DNA of 35,432 nucleotides from the NCBI GenBank assembly GCA_000467935.1, contig KI259749.1:1-35432 (forward strand), given 5' to 3'. Of the stretch, positions 1 through 8,435 are shown in pieces. Position numbers and translations under genes: made by a program. This DNA comes from Peptostreptococcaceae bacterium oral taxon 113 str. W5053. GTDB lineage: Bacteria > Bacillota > Clostridia > Tissierellales > Peptoniphilaceae. Positions within the stretch are counted from its first letter, which is position 1, and every line of letters starts with the position of its first letter. The notes below the pieces were generated by a model. That model had not been told where the DNA came from. It made no database searches and saw nothing but the letters and a program-made list of their open reading frames with translations.

Positions 1-16
1 GTTATCTGTCTGTATT

Positions 17-35
17 GTTTTTATCTTAAACTTTA
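17..35. repeat. Left imperfect terminal inverted repeat
   Basis: GTTTTTATCTTAAACTTTA at the left end matches the reverse complement of 35391-35409 at about 15 of 19 positions. Tn916-type elements end in imperfect inverted repeats. This is the best candidate for the left boundary, leaving roughly 10-16 bases of flank in the window. Confidence 0.45.
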
Positions 36-92
36 ATAACTAACCCTCAAACCCCTTGAAATACAAGGAAATTTGCAAGAGTACAAGTTGAA

Positions 93-111
93 TTTACTAC
101 CAATTTACTAC
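93..111 (+). repeat. Left integrase arm-type sites (two TTTACTAC repeats)
   Basis: TTTACTAC occurs at 93-100 and 104-111, start-to-start spacing 11 bp. The same octamer pair with the same spacing recurs at 35238-35256. In Tn916 the integrase N-terminal domain binds DR2 direct repeats near both ends, so these are very probably the left arm sites. Confidence 0.65.
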
Positions 112-218
112 TTTTGAGGAAAGAGTCTTGATGTGCTGTAAAACTCTTGCAGATAGGAACATTCTACCACAGATAGCACAAAGCATGTTGTGAGGATCAA
201 AACTAAATAGGAAATCGT

Positions 219-271
219 AAAAGCGGTGTTCTTTCGCTTCTGTTAAAGGAAGCATAGGATGCCGCTTTTTT
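219..271 (+). terminator. Hairpin with T-run in the left end
   Basis: AAAAGCGG (219-226) pairs with CCGCTTTT (262-269), with an inner GCTTC/GAAGC stem and a run of T at 266-271. It has the form of a rho-independent terminator reading rightward and could insulate the element from outside transcription or from circular-form read-through across the joined ends. The stretch 1-418 holds no gene: arm sites, this hairpin, and a decayed gene tail at 281-393. Confidence 0.5.
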
Positions 272-280
272 CATGCCCAT

Positions 281-393
281 GTTACGAAGTAGAGGTAAAT
301 AAGGGCTTGAAATACAAGGCTTTCAGAGGGCGGTTTTGAAAAAGTAAGGGAAATATACCTTTTCTTTCAAAATTGCCCTTTTACTGCGTAACA
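281..393 (+). repeat. Degenerate copy of the VLP-gene tail region
   Basis: This 113-bp stretch corresponds to 18724-18837 (114 bp). Both begin GTTACGAA.TAGAG (the Val-Thr-Lys-stop end of the VLP gene at the second site) and both end TTTTACTGCGTAACA, with weaker similarity between. The left copy therefore looks like the remains of a second VLP-type gene end and its leader. It lies directly upstream of the first conjugation gene and may carry its promoter or leader. Confidence 0.5.
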
Positions 394-418
394 AATAAAA
401 AACGAAAGGAGTATCCGC

Positions 419-1318
419 ATGGCAGTTTTCAGAGTAGAGAAAAACAAAGGCTATACCGTCATGAGCAATCATCATCTGCGAAACAAAGAGCTAACGCTAA
501 AAGCAAAGGGCTTGCTCTCACAGATGCTTTCACTTCCGGAAAACTGGGACTATACCCTTGCCGGACTTTCCCATATCAACAAAGAAAGTATCGATGCCAT
601 TCGTACCGCTGTCTTGGAGCTTGAAAAGACAGGATATATCGAAAGGTCGCAAGGCAGGGATGAGAAAGGAAAAATGACAGCTATTACCTATACCATTTAT
701 GAGCAGCCGCAAAATCCGGTATTGGAAAATCCAACATCGGATAAGCCGGTATTGGAAAATCCGACAACGGATAATCCGACGTCGGAAAATCCAATGCAAT
801 TAAATAAAGATATACAAAAAACTGATCTATCAAAAAAAGAAGAAATAAATAAAGATGGATTAAGTACCGATTCCATTCCTATCCTTTCCCCTAACCCCTC
901 TCCTTTGAGAGAGCCGCCTTTATCAGAAAAGAACGGAAAGGAAGAAAAAGACGCATACAAAATCTATGAGGAACTCATCAAGGACAATATCGAGTATGAA
1001 CACCTCATAAATGCAAAACGTCTTGACCGTGATCGCATTGATGAAATTCTTGACCTCATTCTTGAAACCGTATGCAGCAAAAGAAAAAGAATCTTAATTG
1101 CAGGCGACGAATACCCGGCAGAGCTTGTGAAGGCAAAATTCATGAAGCTTAACAGCGAACATATTGAATTTGTCCTTAACTGTATGCAGGAAAACACAAC
1201 GAAAGTCAGAAACATCAAACAGTATCTAAAGGCGGCACTTTTTAATGCTCCGTCCACAATAGGAAACTATTACACCTCACTTGTAAATCACGATATGTAC
1301 GGAAGAAACGACTTCTAA
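419..1318 (+). CDS. DUF6017 / RepA-N-like winged-helix protein
   Basis: This 299-aa protein opens the conjugation operon. Residues about 1-100 form a replication-initiator-A-like winged helix (KAKGLLSQMLSLP, then GYIERS). A low-complexity linker at about 100-125 repeats PVLENPT/DNPTSENP units. The C-terminal ~110 residues match the DUF6017 domain as I recall it (KNIKQYLKAALFN-type end, here VRNIKQYLKAALFNA). Such proteins usually sit at the start of Tn1549-like modules and are thought to act in replication or copy control of the circular intermediate, which is inference. ATG 419 follows a good AAAGGAG site. No nuclease motif is visible. Confidence 0.8.
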   Translation: MAVFRVEKNKGYTVMSNHHLRNKELTLKAKGLLSQMLSLPENWDYTLAGLSHINKESIDAIRTAVLELEKTGYIERSQGRDEKGKMTAITYTIYEQPQNPVLENPTSDKPVLENPTTDNPTSENPMQLNKDIQKTDLSKKEEINKDGLSTDSIPILSPNPSPLREPPLSEKNGKEEKDAYKIYEELIKDNIEYEHLINAKRLDRDRIDEILDLILETVCSKRKRILIAGDEYPAELVKAKFMKLNSEHIEFVLNCMQENTTKVRNIKQYLKAALFNAPSTIGNYYTSLVNHDMYGRNDF

Positions 1319-1331
1319 AGGAGAAATCACT

Positions 1332-1553
1332 ATGAAACAGGGAGCCCTTATCTTTGACGAATACCGCGACCTTTATGAGATCCGTTTTGACTTGAAAGAC
1401 TACTTAGGAGGTCTTTATCCCGGAGATCAGTTTGAAGTCTTTGCCTATGGAAAGTGGAAGCCCACCGAGATAGATATAGACAAAAACGATGAATGGTACC
1501 TGAAAGGAATACGGGGAAATATAAACGGGCTTCGGGTAAGAGTTAAGGAATAA
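1332..1553 (+). CDS. DUF5348-family small protein
   Basis: A 73-aa acidic protein starting 13 bases after the DUF6017 gene behind an AAAGGAGAAATC ribosome site. It resembles DUF5348 proteins (residues 13-24, YEIRFDLKDYLG; then GDQFEVFAYGKW), typical small partners in ICEs of this group. No signal peptide, membrane segment or catalytic motif is visible; the function is unknown. Position suggests a regulatory or structural accessory of the transfer operon. Confidence 0.7.
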   Translation: MKQGALIFDEYRDLYEIRFDLKDYLGGLYPGDQFEVFAYGKWKPTEIDIDKNDEWYLKGIRGNINGLRVRVKE

Positions 1554-1587
1554 AAAAATTTCAGAGAACAGGAAAGGAGGATGACAG

Positions 1588-2070
1588 TTGCAGGATGAAA
1601 TAAACGAAAAAGTAATTGCCCTGTATATTAAGGGTGGAAAAATTACAGCAAGGTTGTTGCAAAAGGCAATAAAGATTTTTCTTGCCGAAATTAAAAAACA
1701 ATCTTCAAAACAGCAGCTTCCCCACGGGAAACAAAGTCTGGAACAGCTTATGAAGCAAAATACAGGTATTTCCAATATCGAAATCACGGATAAAAACATC
1801 AAAGCCTTTGAAGCGACGGCAAAGAAATACGGAATCGACTTTGCACTGAAAAAAGACAGCAGCACTTCGCCGCCCCGGCACCTTGTATTTTTTAAGGGTC
1901 GGGATGCGGATGTTCTAAAGGCGGCATTTACCGAGTTTTCACAAAAGAAATTGTCAAGGGAAAAGCTGCCCTCTATAAGAAAAGTGCTTTCCGCCTTTAA
2001 GGAGCAGGCGAAGGCAATCAACAAAGGACGAGATATCGTAAAACATAAGGACAGGGGGATTGAGAGATGA
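1588..2070 (+). CDS. PcfB-family conjugation protein (DUF3801)
   Basis: A 160-aa protein starting at TTG 1588 after a strong GGAAAGGAGG site. It resembles PcfB of the enterococcal pCF10 system: N-terminal NEKVIALYIKGGKITARLL, a central DRF-like segment and KDRGIER at the end. PcfB-type proteins link the relaxosome to the VirD4 coupling protein. Its stop overlaps the start of the VirD4 gene (ATGA, 2067-2070), the usual translational coupling of this pair. Confidence 0.85.
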   Translation: MQDEINEKVIALYIKGGKITARLLQKAIKIFLAEIKKQSSKQQLPHGKQSLEQLMKQNTGISNIEITDKNIKAFEATAKKYGIDFALKKDSSTSPPRHLVFFKGRDADVLKAAFTEFSQKKLSREKLPSIRKVLSAFKEQAKAINKGRDIVKHKDRGIER

Positions 2071-3842
2071 CGGAAGAAACAAAGAAACAAATTTTACTGC
2101 ATCTGCCTTATCTGTTCTTTGTCTATCTCTTTGACAAGATAGCACAAGGCTTTCGTCTATCATACGGAATAGATATGGGAATAAAGCTTCTCCATTTTCC
2201 TGAAGGACTTACAGAAGCCTTTTCTTCTCCCCTTATCAGCTTTCACTTATCCGATCTTTTTATCGGAATTATAGCAGCGGCAATCGTTCGCCTTGCCATT
2301 TATGTGAAAGGAAAAAATGCAAAAAAATACAGGAAAGGTACAGAGTACGGCTCCGCCCGTTTTGGAAATAAAAAAGACATAAAACCATATACGGATCCCG
2401 TCTTTAGAAATAACATTCCTCTCACAAAAACGGAGTGCATTACCATGAACAGCCGTCCGAAAAATCCGAAGTATGCAAGAAACAAAAACATTCTTGTGGT
2501 CGGAGGCTCAGGAAGCGGAAAGACGAGATTTTTCGTCAAGCCGTCCCTTATGCAAATGCACAGCTCCTATGTTGTTACCGACCCGAAAGGCGAACTGCTT
2601 CTTTCCTGCGGACAGCTCCTTAAGCGAGGCGGATATAAAATCAAGGTGCTTAATACCATCAATTTCAAAAAGTCCATGAGGTATAACCCCTTTGCATATA
2701 TCAGAAGCGAAAAGGACATTTTGAAGCTGGTAAATACCATTATCATGAATACCAAAGGAGACGGCGAAAAATCCGGTGAGGATTTCTGGACGAAATCGGA
2801 ACGACTTTTCTACTGTGCCCTGATCGGATATATCTTTTATGAAGCACCGGAGGAGGAAAAGAATTTTACCACGCTTCTTGAAATGATAAACGCATCGGAG
2901 GCAAGGGAGGACGATCCGGAATTTCAAAGTCCAGTGGATCTCATGTTTCAGAGGTTAGAGGAAAAAGACCCGGAGCATTTTGCGGTAAGGCAGTATAAAA
3001 AGTTTCTCCTTTCCGCCGGCAAAACAAGATCCTCAATCCTCATTTCCTGCGGCGCCCGCCTTGCACCATTTGACATAAGAGAGCTTCGGGAGCTACTGGA
3101 AAAGGACGAAATGGAGCTTGATGCCATAGGCGATCGCAAAATGGCACTGTTTGTTATCATTTCCGATACTGACGATACTTTCAACTTTGTCGTATCCATT
3201 CTTTACACACAGCTTTTTAACCTGCTCTGTGATAAGGCGGATGACGTGTACGGCGGAAGGCTCCCCGTTCATGTGCGCTGCCTTTTGGACGAGTTTGCAA
3301 ATATCGGGCAGATTCCAAAATTTGAAAAACTCATTGCTACCATCCGAAGCCGTGAAATATCGGCTTCTATTATTTTGCAGTCGCAGTCCCAGCTTAAAGC
3401 AATCTATAAAGACAATGCGGACACCATCACGGGAAATTGCGACAGCTTCCTTTTTCTTGGCGGAAAGGAAAAAACAACCCTGAAAGAAGTATCGGAAATA
3501 CTTGGAAAGGAAACCATAGACAGCTTCAATACTTCCGAAACAAGAGGACGGGAACTATCCCACGGATTGAACTATCAAAAGCTCGGCAAAGAACTTATGA
3601 CACAGGATGAAATCGCAGTAATGGACGGCGGTAAATGCATCCTGCAGATAAGAGGCGTAAGATCTTTCTTTTCGGATAAGTATGATATTACAAAGCATCC
3701 CAACTACAAATATCTTTCCGATTTTGATAAGAAAAATACCTTTGACACGGAAAGGTATATCAAACGCCGTCCAGCCGTCGTAAAGCAAAATGAAGTCTTT
3801 GACTACTACGAAATTGATGCAGAAGAACTGACGGAAGAATAA
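2067..3842 (+). CDS. VirD4/TraG-type coupling ATPase
   Basis: The 591-aa type IV coupling protein recruits the relaxase-DNA complex to the membrane channel. Two N-terminal membrane segments (about residues 8-28 and 62-80) are followed by the ATPase: Walker A VVGGSGSGKTRFF near residue 150, FWTKSERLF in the all-alpha region, and Walker B CLLDEFANIGQIP near residue 410. SQSQLKAIY and the C-terminal GGKCILQIRG are typical. Full length for the family. ATG overlaps the pcfB stop by 4 bases. Closest named relatives would be PcfC/TcpA-type VirD4 proteins. Confidence 0.93.
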   Translation: MTEETKKQILLHLPYLFFVYLFDKIAQGFRLSYGIDMGIKLLHFPEGLTEAFSSPLISFHLSDLFIGIIAAAIVRLAIYVKGKNAKKYRKGTEYGSARFGNKKDIKPYTDPVFRNNIPLTKTECITMNSRPKNPKYARNKNILVVGGSGSGKTRFFVKPSLMQMHSSYVVTDPKGELLLSCGQLLKRGGYKIKVLNTINFKKSMRYNPFAYIRSEKDILKLVNTIIMNTKGDGEKSGEDFWTKSERLFYCALIGYIFYEAPEEEKNFTTLLEMINASEAREDDPEFQSPVDLMFQRLEEKDPEHFAVRQYKKFLLSAGKTRSSILISCGARLAPFDIRELRELLEKDEMELDAIGDRKMALFVIISDTDDTFNFVVSILYTQLFNLLCDKADDVYGGRLPVHVRCLLDEFANIGQIPKFEKLIATIRSREISASIILQSQSQLKAIYKDNADTITGNCDSFLFLGGKEKTTLKEVSEILGKETIDSFNTSETRGRELSHGLNYQKLGKELMTQDEIAVMDGGKCILQIRGVRSFFSDKYDITKHPNYKYLSDFDKKNTFDTERYIKRRPAVVKQNEVFDYYEIDAEELTEE

Positions 3843-3997
3843 ATGAAGGAGGAATAGCCTGATATATAAAGCAGCAGTATATAGAGCGCGGGCACCTGAT
3901 GCCTGAATGCTTATCCGCCTATACGGAGGTTTTTTTATTAGGAAATCAAACACACAAAATTATGTTTAGCCGAAATAACGGCAGAAAGGATGATTCT

Positions 3998-4213
3998 ATG
4001 GCATTTTTTAATTCAGCAGTCGGAGTATTACAAACACTTGTTATCGCACTTGGCGCAGGACTTGGAATCTGGGGCATTGTAAACCTTTTGGAAGGATATG
4101 GGAACGACAACCCCGGCGCAAAATCACAGGGTATTAAGCAGCTTATGGCAGGCGGAGGTGTTGCTCTTATCGGTACAACCCTTGTTCCGCTTCTTCGCGG
4201 ACTTTTCGGATAA
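3998..4213 (+). CDS. Maff2-family small membrane protein (VirB2/TrbC-like)
   Basis: A 71-aa hydrophobic protein beginning MAFFNSAVGVLQTL, characteristic of the Maff2 family of Tn1549-like elements. Two membrane segments surround a polar loop with GYGNDNPGAKSQGIKQ, the second ending in a Gly-rich ALIGTTLVPLLRGLFG. Such proteins resemble pilin-like VirB2 subunits in size, topology and place before the VirB6 gene. ATG 3998 with AGAAAGGA upstream is the right start; a longer in-frame extension to 3899 is not protein-like. The 155 bases before it hold no gene. Confidence 0.85.
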   Translation: MAFFNSAVGVLQTLVIALGAGLGIWGIVNLLEGYGNDNPGAKSQGIKQLMAGGGVALIGTTLVPLLRGLFG

Positions 4214-4224
4214 GGAGGTAACAC

Positions 4225-5094
4225 GTGCAGAGCATACTTGATGCAATCAATGAATGGATTAAGGAAATTTTAATCGGATCCATTCAGGGAAATCTTGAAG
4301 CTCTGTTCGGAGATGTCAACGAAAAGGTAGGAACCATAGCGGCAGAGGTAGGCAAGACCCCGCAAGTCTGGAACGGCAGTGTATTTTCCATGATAAAAAC
4401 CTTATCTGAAAATGTCATTGTTCCTATTGCGGGGCTTGTCATTACCTATGTGCTTTGCTACGAGCTTATCAGCATGATTATTGACAAAAATAACCTGCAC
4501 GAGCTTGACACATTTATGTTTTTCAAGTGGTTTTTCAAGGCGTGGGTAGCGGTATTTATCGTTACCCATACCTTTGATATTACTATGGCGGTATTTGAGC
4601 TGGCACAGCATGTGGTATCGGGCGCAGCCGGCGTTATCAGTTCAGATACAAGCATTGATGTGGCATCCTCTCTTACCTCGCTTCAGGAAAAGCTTAAGGA
4701 TATGGAAATACCGGAGCTTTTACAGCTTTCCATAGAAACCGGACTTGTCAGTCTTTCTATGAAGCTCATGTCCGTTTTTATTACCGTTGTCATCTACGGC
4801 AGAATGGTAGAAATTTATTTGGTTTGCTCCGTCGCCCCGATTCCGTTTGCCACTATGACAAACAGAGAATGGGGACAGATTGGAAACAACTACCTGAAAA
4901 GTTTATTTGCACTTGGTTTTCAGGGTTTTCTTATCATGGTATGTGTCGGAATCTATGCCGTCTTGGTAAAGGCGATGACCGTATCAGATAACCTGCATAC
5001 TGCGATATTTTCCCTTGCGGCATATACCGTGCTGCTTTGCTTTATGCTTCTAAAATCAAGTGCTATTTCAAAATCTATTTTTGGAGCACATTAG
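4225..5094 (+). CDS. VirB6/TrbL-like channel membrane protein
   Basis: A 289-aa polytopic membrane protein (GTG start 4225 behind TAAGGAGGTAAC). An amphipathic N-terminus of about 60 residues is followed by five or six hydrophobic segments; SVAPIPFATMTNREWGQIG around residue 210 is a conserved feature of this VirB6/TrbL-like group in CTn2/CTn4-type elements. It forms part of the inner-membrane transfer channel with Maff2, PrgI and VirB4. Eleven bases separate it from Maff2. Length is normal and there is no sign of damage. Confidence 0.85.
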   Translation: MQSILDAINEWIKEILIGSIQGNLEALFGDVNEKVGTIAAEVGKTPQVWNGSVFSMIKTLSENVIVPIAGLVITYVLCYELISMIIDKNNLHELDTFMFFKWFFKAWVAVFIVTHTFDITMAVFELAQHVVSGAAGVISSDTSIDVASSLTSLQEKLKDMEIPELLQLSIETGLVSLSMKLMSVFITVVIYGRMVEIYLVCSVAPIPFATMTNREWGQIGNNYLKSLFALGFQGFLIMVCVGIYAVLVKAMTVSDNLHTAIFSLAAYTVLLCFMLLKSSAISKSIFGAH

Positions 5095-5124
5095 CTCTGT
5101 AACTTAAAAGGAGGTATCAAAACA

Positions 5125-5661
5125 ATCAATAAAAAATACAGCATTATCTATGCCGATCCGCCGTGGAAGTATGAAAGAAACAAGGTACAAGGTGCAGCGG
5201 AACATCACTACTCCACGATGGGCATAGAGGAACTTTGTGCGCTTCCTGTTTCTGAAATTACAGAAAAGGACTGCGTACTTTTTTTGTGGGCTACTTTCCC
5301 GCAGCTTAAAGAAGCCCTGCAGCTTATTAAAGCGTGGGGATTTACCTATAAAACGGTCGCTTTTGTATGGCTGAAAACAAATAAAAAAGCTCTCACATGG
5401 TTTTACGGACTTGGCTTTTGGACGAGAGGAAATGCGGAAATCTGCCTTCTTGCAACAAAAGGACATCCCAAAAGGCAGGCGAAAAATATTCACCAGCTTA
5501 TCATAAGCCCCATAGAAGAACACAGCAAAAAACCGGAGGAAGCAAGAAAAAAGATTGTCGCTCTTATGGGAGATATTCCGCGAATCGAGCTTTTTGCAAG
5601 AAAAGAAAGTCCCGGCTGGGATATATGGGGAAATGAAGTAAAAAGCAATATTACGCTTTGA
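5125..5661 (+). CDS. MT-A70-family DNA adenine N6-methylase, non-canonical start
   Basis: The family methylates adenine N6 using AdoMet. The catalytic DPPW lies at codons 5155-5166, within NKKYSIIYADPPWKYE, the usual extreme N-terminus, and the C-terminus (RIELFARKESPGWDIWGNE) is typical. The expected ATG at 5125-5127 is ATC. The frame is open from the TAG at 5092, but no ATG, GTG or TTG occurs before ATG 5218, which would drop the catalytic motif. GGAGG at 5110-5114 is correctly spaced for 5125. Either ATC is used at low efficiency or the gene is start-less and silent. On arrival it could protect the element from adenine-sensitive restriction. Confidence 0.75.
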   Translation: MNKKYSIIYADPPWKYERNKVQGAAEHHYSTMGIEELCALPVSEITEKDCVLFLWATFPQLKEALQLIKAWGFTYKTVAFVWLKTNKKALTWFYGLGFWTRGNAEICLLATKGHPKRQAKNIHQLIISPIEEHSKKPEEARKKIVALMGDIPRIELFARKESPGWDIWGNEVKSNITL

Positions 5662-5677
5662 TGGAAAGGAGGTTTTT

Positions 5678-6073
5678 ATGGCGTATGTACCCGTACCGAA
5701 GGATCTGACAAAGGTTAAAACGAAGGTTGCCTTTAACCTGACAAAAAGACAGATCCTTTGTTTTACGGCAGCTCTCATTTTAGGGCTGCCTGTTTTCTTT
5801 CTCTTAAAGGGAAGCGCAGGCACAAGCCTTGCGTCTTTTTTCATGATTTTAGTTATGCTTCCCTTTTTCCTCTTTGCCATGTACGAAAAACACGGACAGC
5901 CCCTTGAGGTCATTCTAAAACATATCGTGCAGACAAAGTTTATCAGAAAGAAGGAGCGTCCCTACAGGACGAGAAACTATTATGCCGTTCTCATAAGGCA
6001 GAGAAAACTTGAAAAGGAGGTATTTCATATTGTTAAAGGACAAAACAAAGGGAAAAAACAGCATAAGAACTAA
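5678..6073 (+). CDS. PrgI-family conjugation membrane protein
   Basis: A 131-aa PrgI protein: conserved N-terminal YVPVPKDLTKVKTKVAFNLTKRQ, two adjacent membrane helices (about residues 28-72) and a basic C-terminal tail. PrgI proteins accompany VirB4 in Gram-positive type IV secretion and are thought to be VirB3-like. Start ATG follows AAAGGAGG. Its end overlaps the VirB4 start (6030) by 44 bases, so the two are translationally coupled. Confidence 0.88.
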   Translation: MAYVPVPKDLTKVKTKVAFNLTKRQILCFTAALILGLPVFFLLKGSAGTSLASFFMILVMLPFFLFAMYEKHGQPLEVILKHIVQTKFIRKKERPYRTRNYYAVLIRQRKLEKEVFHIVKGQNKGKKQHKN

Positions 6074-8435
6074 ACGAAAGCTGACAAGAAGCGAGAAAAA
6101 GCAGATTGCGGAGCTGATTAGAAAAGCAAACCCGGATAAAAAGGCTTCTTCCGCACAGGAGAGCATCCCCTACCTTTCCATGTATCCGGACGGAATCTGT
6201 AAAGTAACGGAAAACAGATACAGTAGGTGCATTGCCTTTTCCGACATCAACTATCAGCTTGCAGGAGCAGATGAGAAAACCGCAATCTTTGAAAACTGGT
6301 GCGACTTTCTTAATTACTTTGATTCCTCTGTGGATGTGCAGCTTTCCTTTATCAATCAGGGAAGCCGCGGAGAAGCAAAAGAAGCGATTGAAATTCCAAA
6401 GCGGGATGATGACTTTAATTCCATAAGAACGGAATATCAGAAAATGCTTTCCGAGCAGCTTTCCAAAGGAAACAACGGACTTGTGAAGCTGAAATTCGTA
6501 ACATTCAGTATAGAAGCGGACAGCTTAAGTGCTGCAAAGGCAAGGCTAAACCGCATTGAAACGGATATGCTGAACAATTTCAAGGTGCTTGGTGTAAGTG
6601 CTCATTCTATGAACGGATATGAGAGGTTAAAAACTTTACACGGTATTTTTCATCCGGAGGGAGAACCGTTTTTCTTTTCTTGGGACTATCTTGTTCCGTC
6701 AGGACTGTCAACCAAAGATTTTATCGCACCGTCCTCTTTTTACTTCGGGGAAGGCAGAACCTTTCGCATAGGCGGTAAACTTGGTGCGGTAAGCTTTCTT
6801 GAAATCTTGGCTCCGGAATTAAACGACCGCATATTATCCGATCTTTTAGATCTTGAAACGGGAATGATTGTAAACCTGCATATCAAAAGCATCGATCAGG
6901 CGGAGGTAATCAAAACAATCAAAAGAAAAATCACAGACCTTGACAAAATGAAGATTGACGAGCAGAAAAAAGCCGTCCGATCCGGCTATGACATGGACAT
7001 TATCCCGTCCGATCTTGCCACCTATGGCGGCGAAGCAAAAAATCTTTTGCAGGATCTTCAAAGCAGAAACGAAAGAATGTTTCTTGTTACTTTTTTAGTC
7101 GTGAACATGGCAGGCAGCAAAAGAAAGCTGGATAATGACATCTTTGCCGCCGCGGGAATTGCACAGAAATATAACTGTGCGCTTACCCGCCTTGACTTTC
7201 AGCAGGAGGAAGGATTGATGTCAAGCATTCCTATTGGAAGAAATGAAATTGAAATTCAAAGAGGACTTACCACCTCAAGCACTGCCGTATTCATTCCCTT
7301 TATTACGCAGGAGCTTTTTCAGGGCGGCGAAGCTCTCTATTATGGGCTTAATGCTCTTTCAAACAACATGATTTTATGCGACAGAAAGCAGCTGAAAAAT
7401 CCGAACGGCTTGATTCTCGGAACACCGGGTTCAGGTAAATCCTTTGCGGCAAAGCGTGAAATTACAAACGCCTTTTTAATTACGAATGATGACATTTATA
7501 TATCAGATCCGGAATCGGAATATTCCCCCTTGGTAAACAGCCTTTTGGGACAGGTCATCCGTATCTCTCCCACAAGCAAAGAGTATATCAATCCTATGGA
7601 TATAAACCTTAATTACAGCGAGGATGATAATCCCCTTGCCTTAAAATCGGATTTTATCCTTTCTCTTTGCGAGCTTGTAGTAGGCGGAAAAGAAGGACTT
7701 GCCCCCGTGGAAAAAACGGTCATCGATCGCTCGGTAAGAAATATTTACAGAGAGTTTCTTGCAGATCCGGCAACGGAAAAGATGCCGATTTTAGGAGACC
7801 TTTACGATGAGCTTTTAAGACAGCCTGAGCCGGAGGCTGCACGAGTTGCGGCAGCACTTGAACTTTATGTAACGGGCTCTCTCAATGTATTTAATCACAG
7901 AACCAATGTAGAGCTTACGAACCGCCTTGTATGCTTTGACATTAAAAGCCTCGGAAAGCAGCTTAAAAAGCTGGGAATGTTAATTGTTCAGGATCAGATC
8001 TGGAACCGTGTCACCATCAACAGAGCGCAAAGTAAAGCAACCCGCTACTACATGGATGAATTTCATTTGCTACTTCGTGAAGAGCAGACAGCCGCATATT
8101 CCGTTGAAATCTGGAAACGTTTCAGAAAATGGTCGGGCATCCCGACAGGAATCACTCAAAATGTAAAGGATCTTTTATCAAGCAGGGAGGTTGAAAACAT
8201 TTTTGAAAACAGCGATTTTGTTCTGATGTTAAATCAGGCGGTAAGCGACAGAAATATCCTTGCAAAACAGCTTAATATTTCTCCGCAGCAGATGAAGTAT
8301 GTAACGCATACGGAAGCCGGAGAAGGACTGCTCTTTTACGGAAATGTTATCCTGCCTTTTGTGGATCACTTCCCGAAAGATACAAAACTTTACAAGGTGA
8401 TGACGACAAAGCCGGAGGAAGTGAGCGGCGAATGA
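6030..8435 (+). CDS. VirB4/TraE-type conjugation ATPase
   Basis: This ~801-aa cytoplasmic ATPase energises the transfer channel. Walker A is GTPGSGKSFAAKRE near residue 470, Walker B RYYMDEFHLLL near residue 675, then the TGITQNVKDLL motif and a complete C-terminus. The TTG at 6030 is preferred because AAAAGGAGG (6012-6020) sits 9 bases upstream; the in-frame TTG at 6009 precedes that ribosome site. The stop overlaps the methylase start (ATGA). Intact and of normal length. Confidence 0.92.
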   Translation: MLKDKTKGKNSIRTKRKLTRSEKKQIAELIRKANPDKKASSAQESIPYLSMYPDGICKVTENRYSRCIAFSDINYQLAGADEKTAIFENWCDFLNYFDSSVDVQLSFINQGSRGEAKEAIEIPKRDDDFNSIRTEYQKMLSEQLSKGNNGLVKLKFVTFSIEADSLSAAKARLNRIETDMLNNFKVLGVSAHSMNGYERLKTLHGIFHPEGEPFFFSWDYLVPSGLSTKDFIAPSSFYFGEGRTFRIGGKLGAVSFLEILAPELNDRILSDLLDLETGMIVNLHIKSIDQAEVIKTIKRKITDLDKMKIDEQKKAVRSGYDMDIIPSDLATYGGEAKNLLQDLQSRNERMFLVTFLVVNMAGSKRKLDNDIFAAAGIAQKYNCALTRLDFQQEEGLMSSIPIGRNEIEIQRGLTTSSTAVFIPFITQELFQGGEALYYGLNALSNNMILCDRKQLKNPNGLILGTPGSGKSFAAKREITNAFLITNDDIYISDPESEYSPLVNSLLGQVIRISPTSKEYINPMDINLNYSEDDNPLALKSDFILSLCELVVGGKEGLAPVEKTVIDRSVRNIYREFLADPATEKMPILGDLYDELLRQPEPEAARVAAALELYVTGSLNVFNHRTNVELTNRLVCFDIKSLGKQLKKLGMLIVQDQIWNRVTINRAQSKATRYYMDEFHLLLREEQTAAYSVEIWKRFRKWSGIPTGITQNVKDLLSSREVENIFENSDFVLMLNQAVSDRNILAKQLNISPQQMKYVTHTEAGEGLLFYGNVILPFVDHFPKDTKLYKVMTTKPEEVSGE

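Noticed and set aside
373..624. 83-codon frame overlapping the DUF6017 gene
   Set aside because: It is a shadow of the real gene at 419-1318 with no ribosome site of its own.
713..794. CRISPR-like or VNTR array
   Set aside because: Short, imperfect and inside a coding linker; no spacers.
3899..3997. N-terminal extension of the Maff2 protein
   Set aside because: The extension has no family similarity; a ribosome site precedes ATG 3998.
5218..5661. MT-A70 gene starting at ATG 5218
   Set aside because: This start would remove the catalytic DPPW and about 31 conserved residues; the open frame and spacing from GGAGG support 5125 instead.
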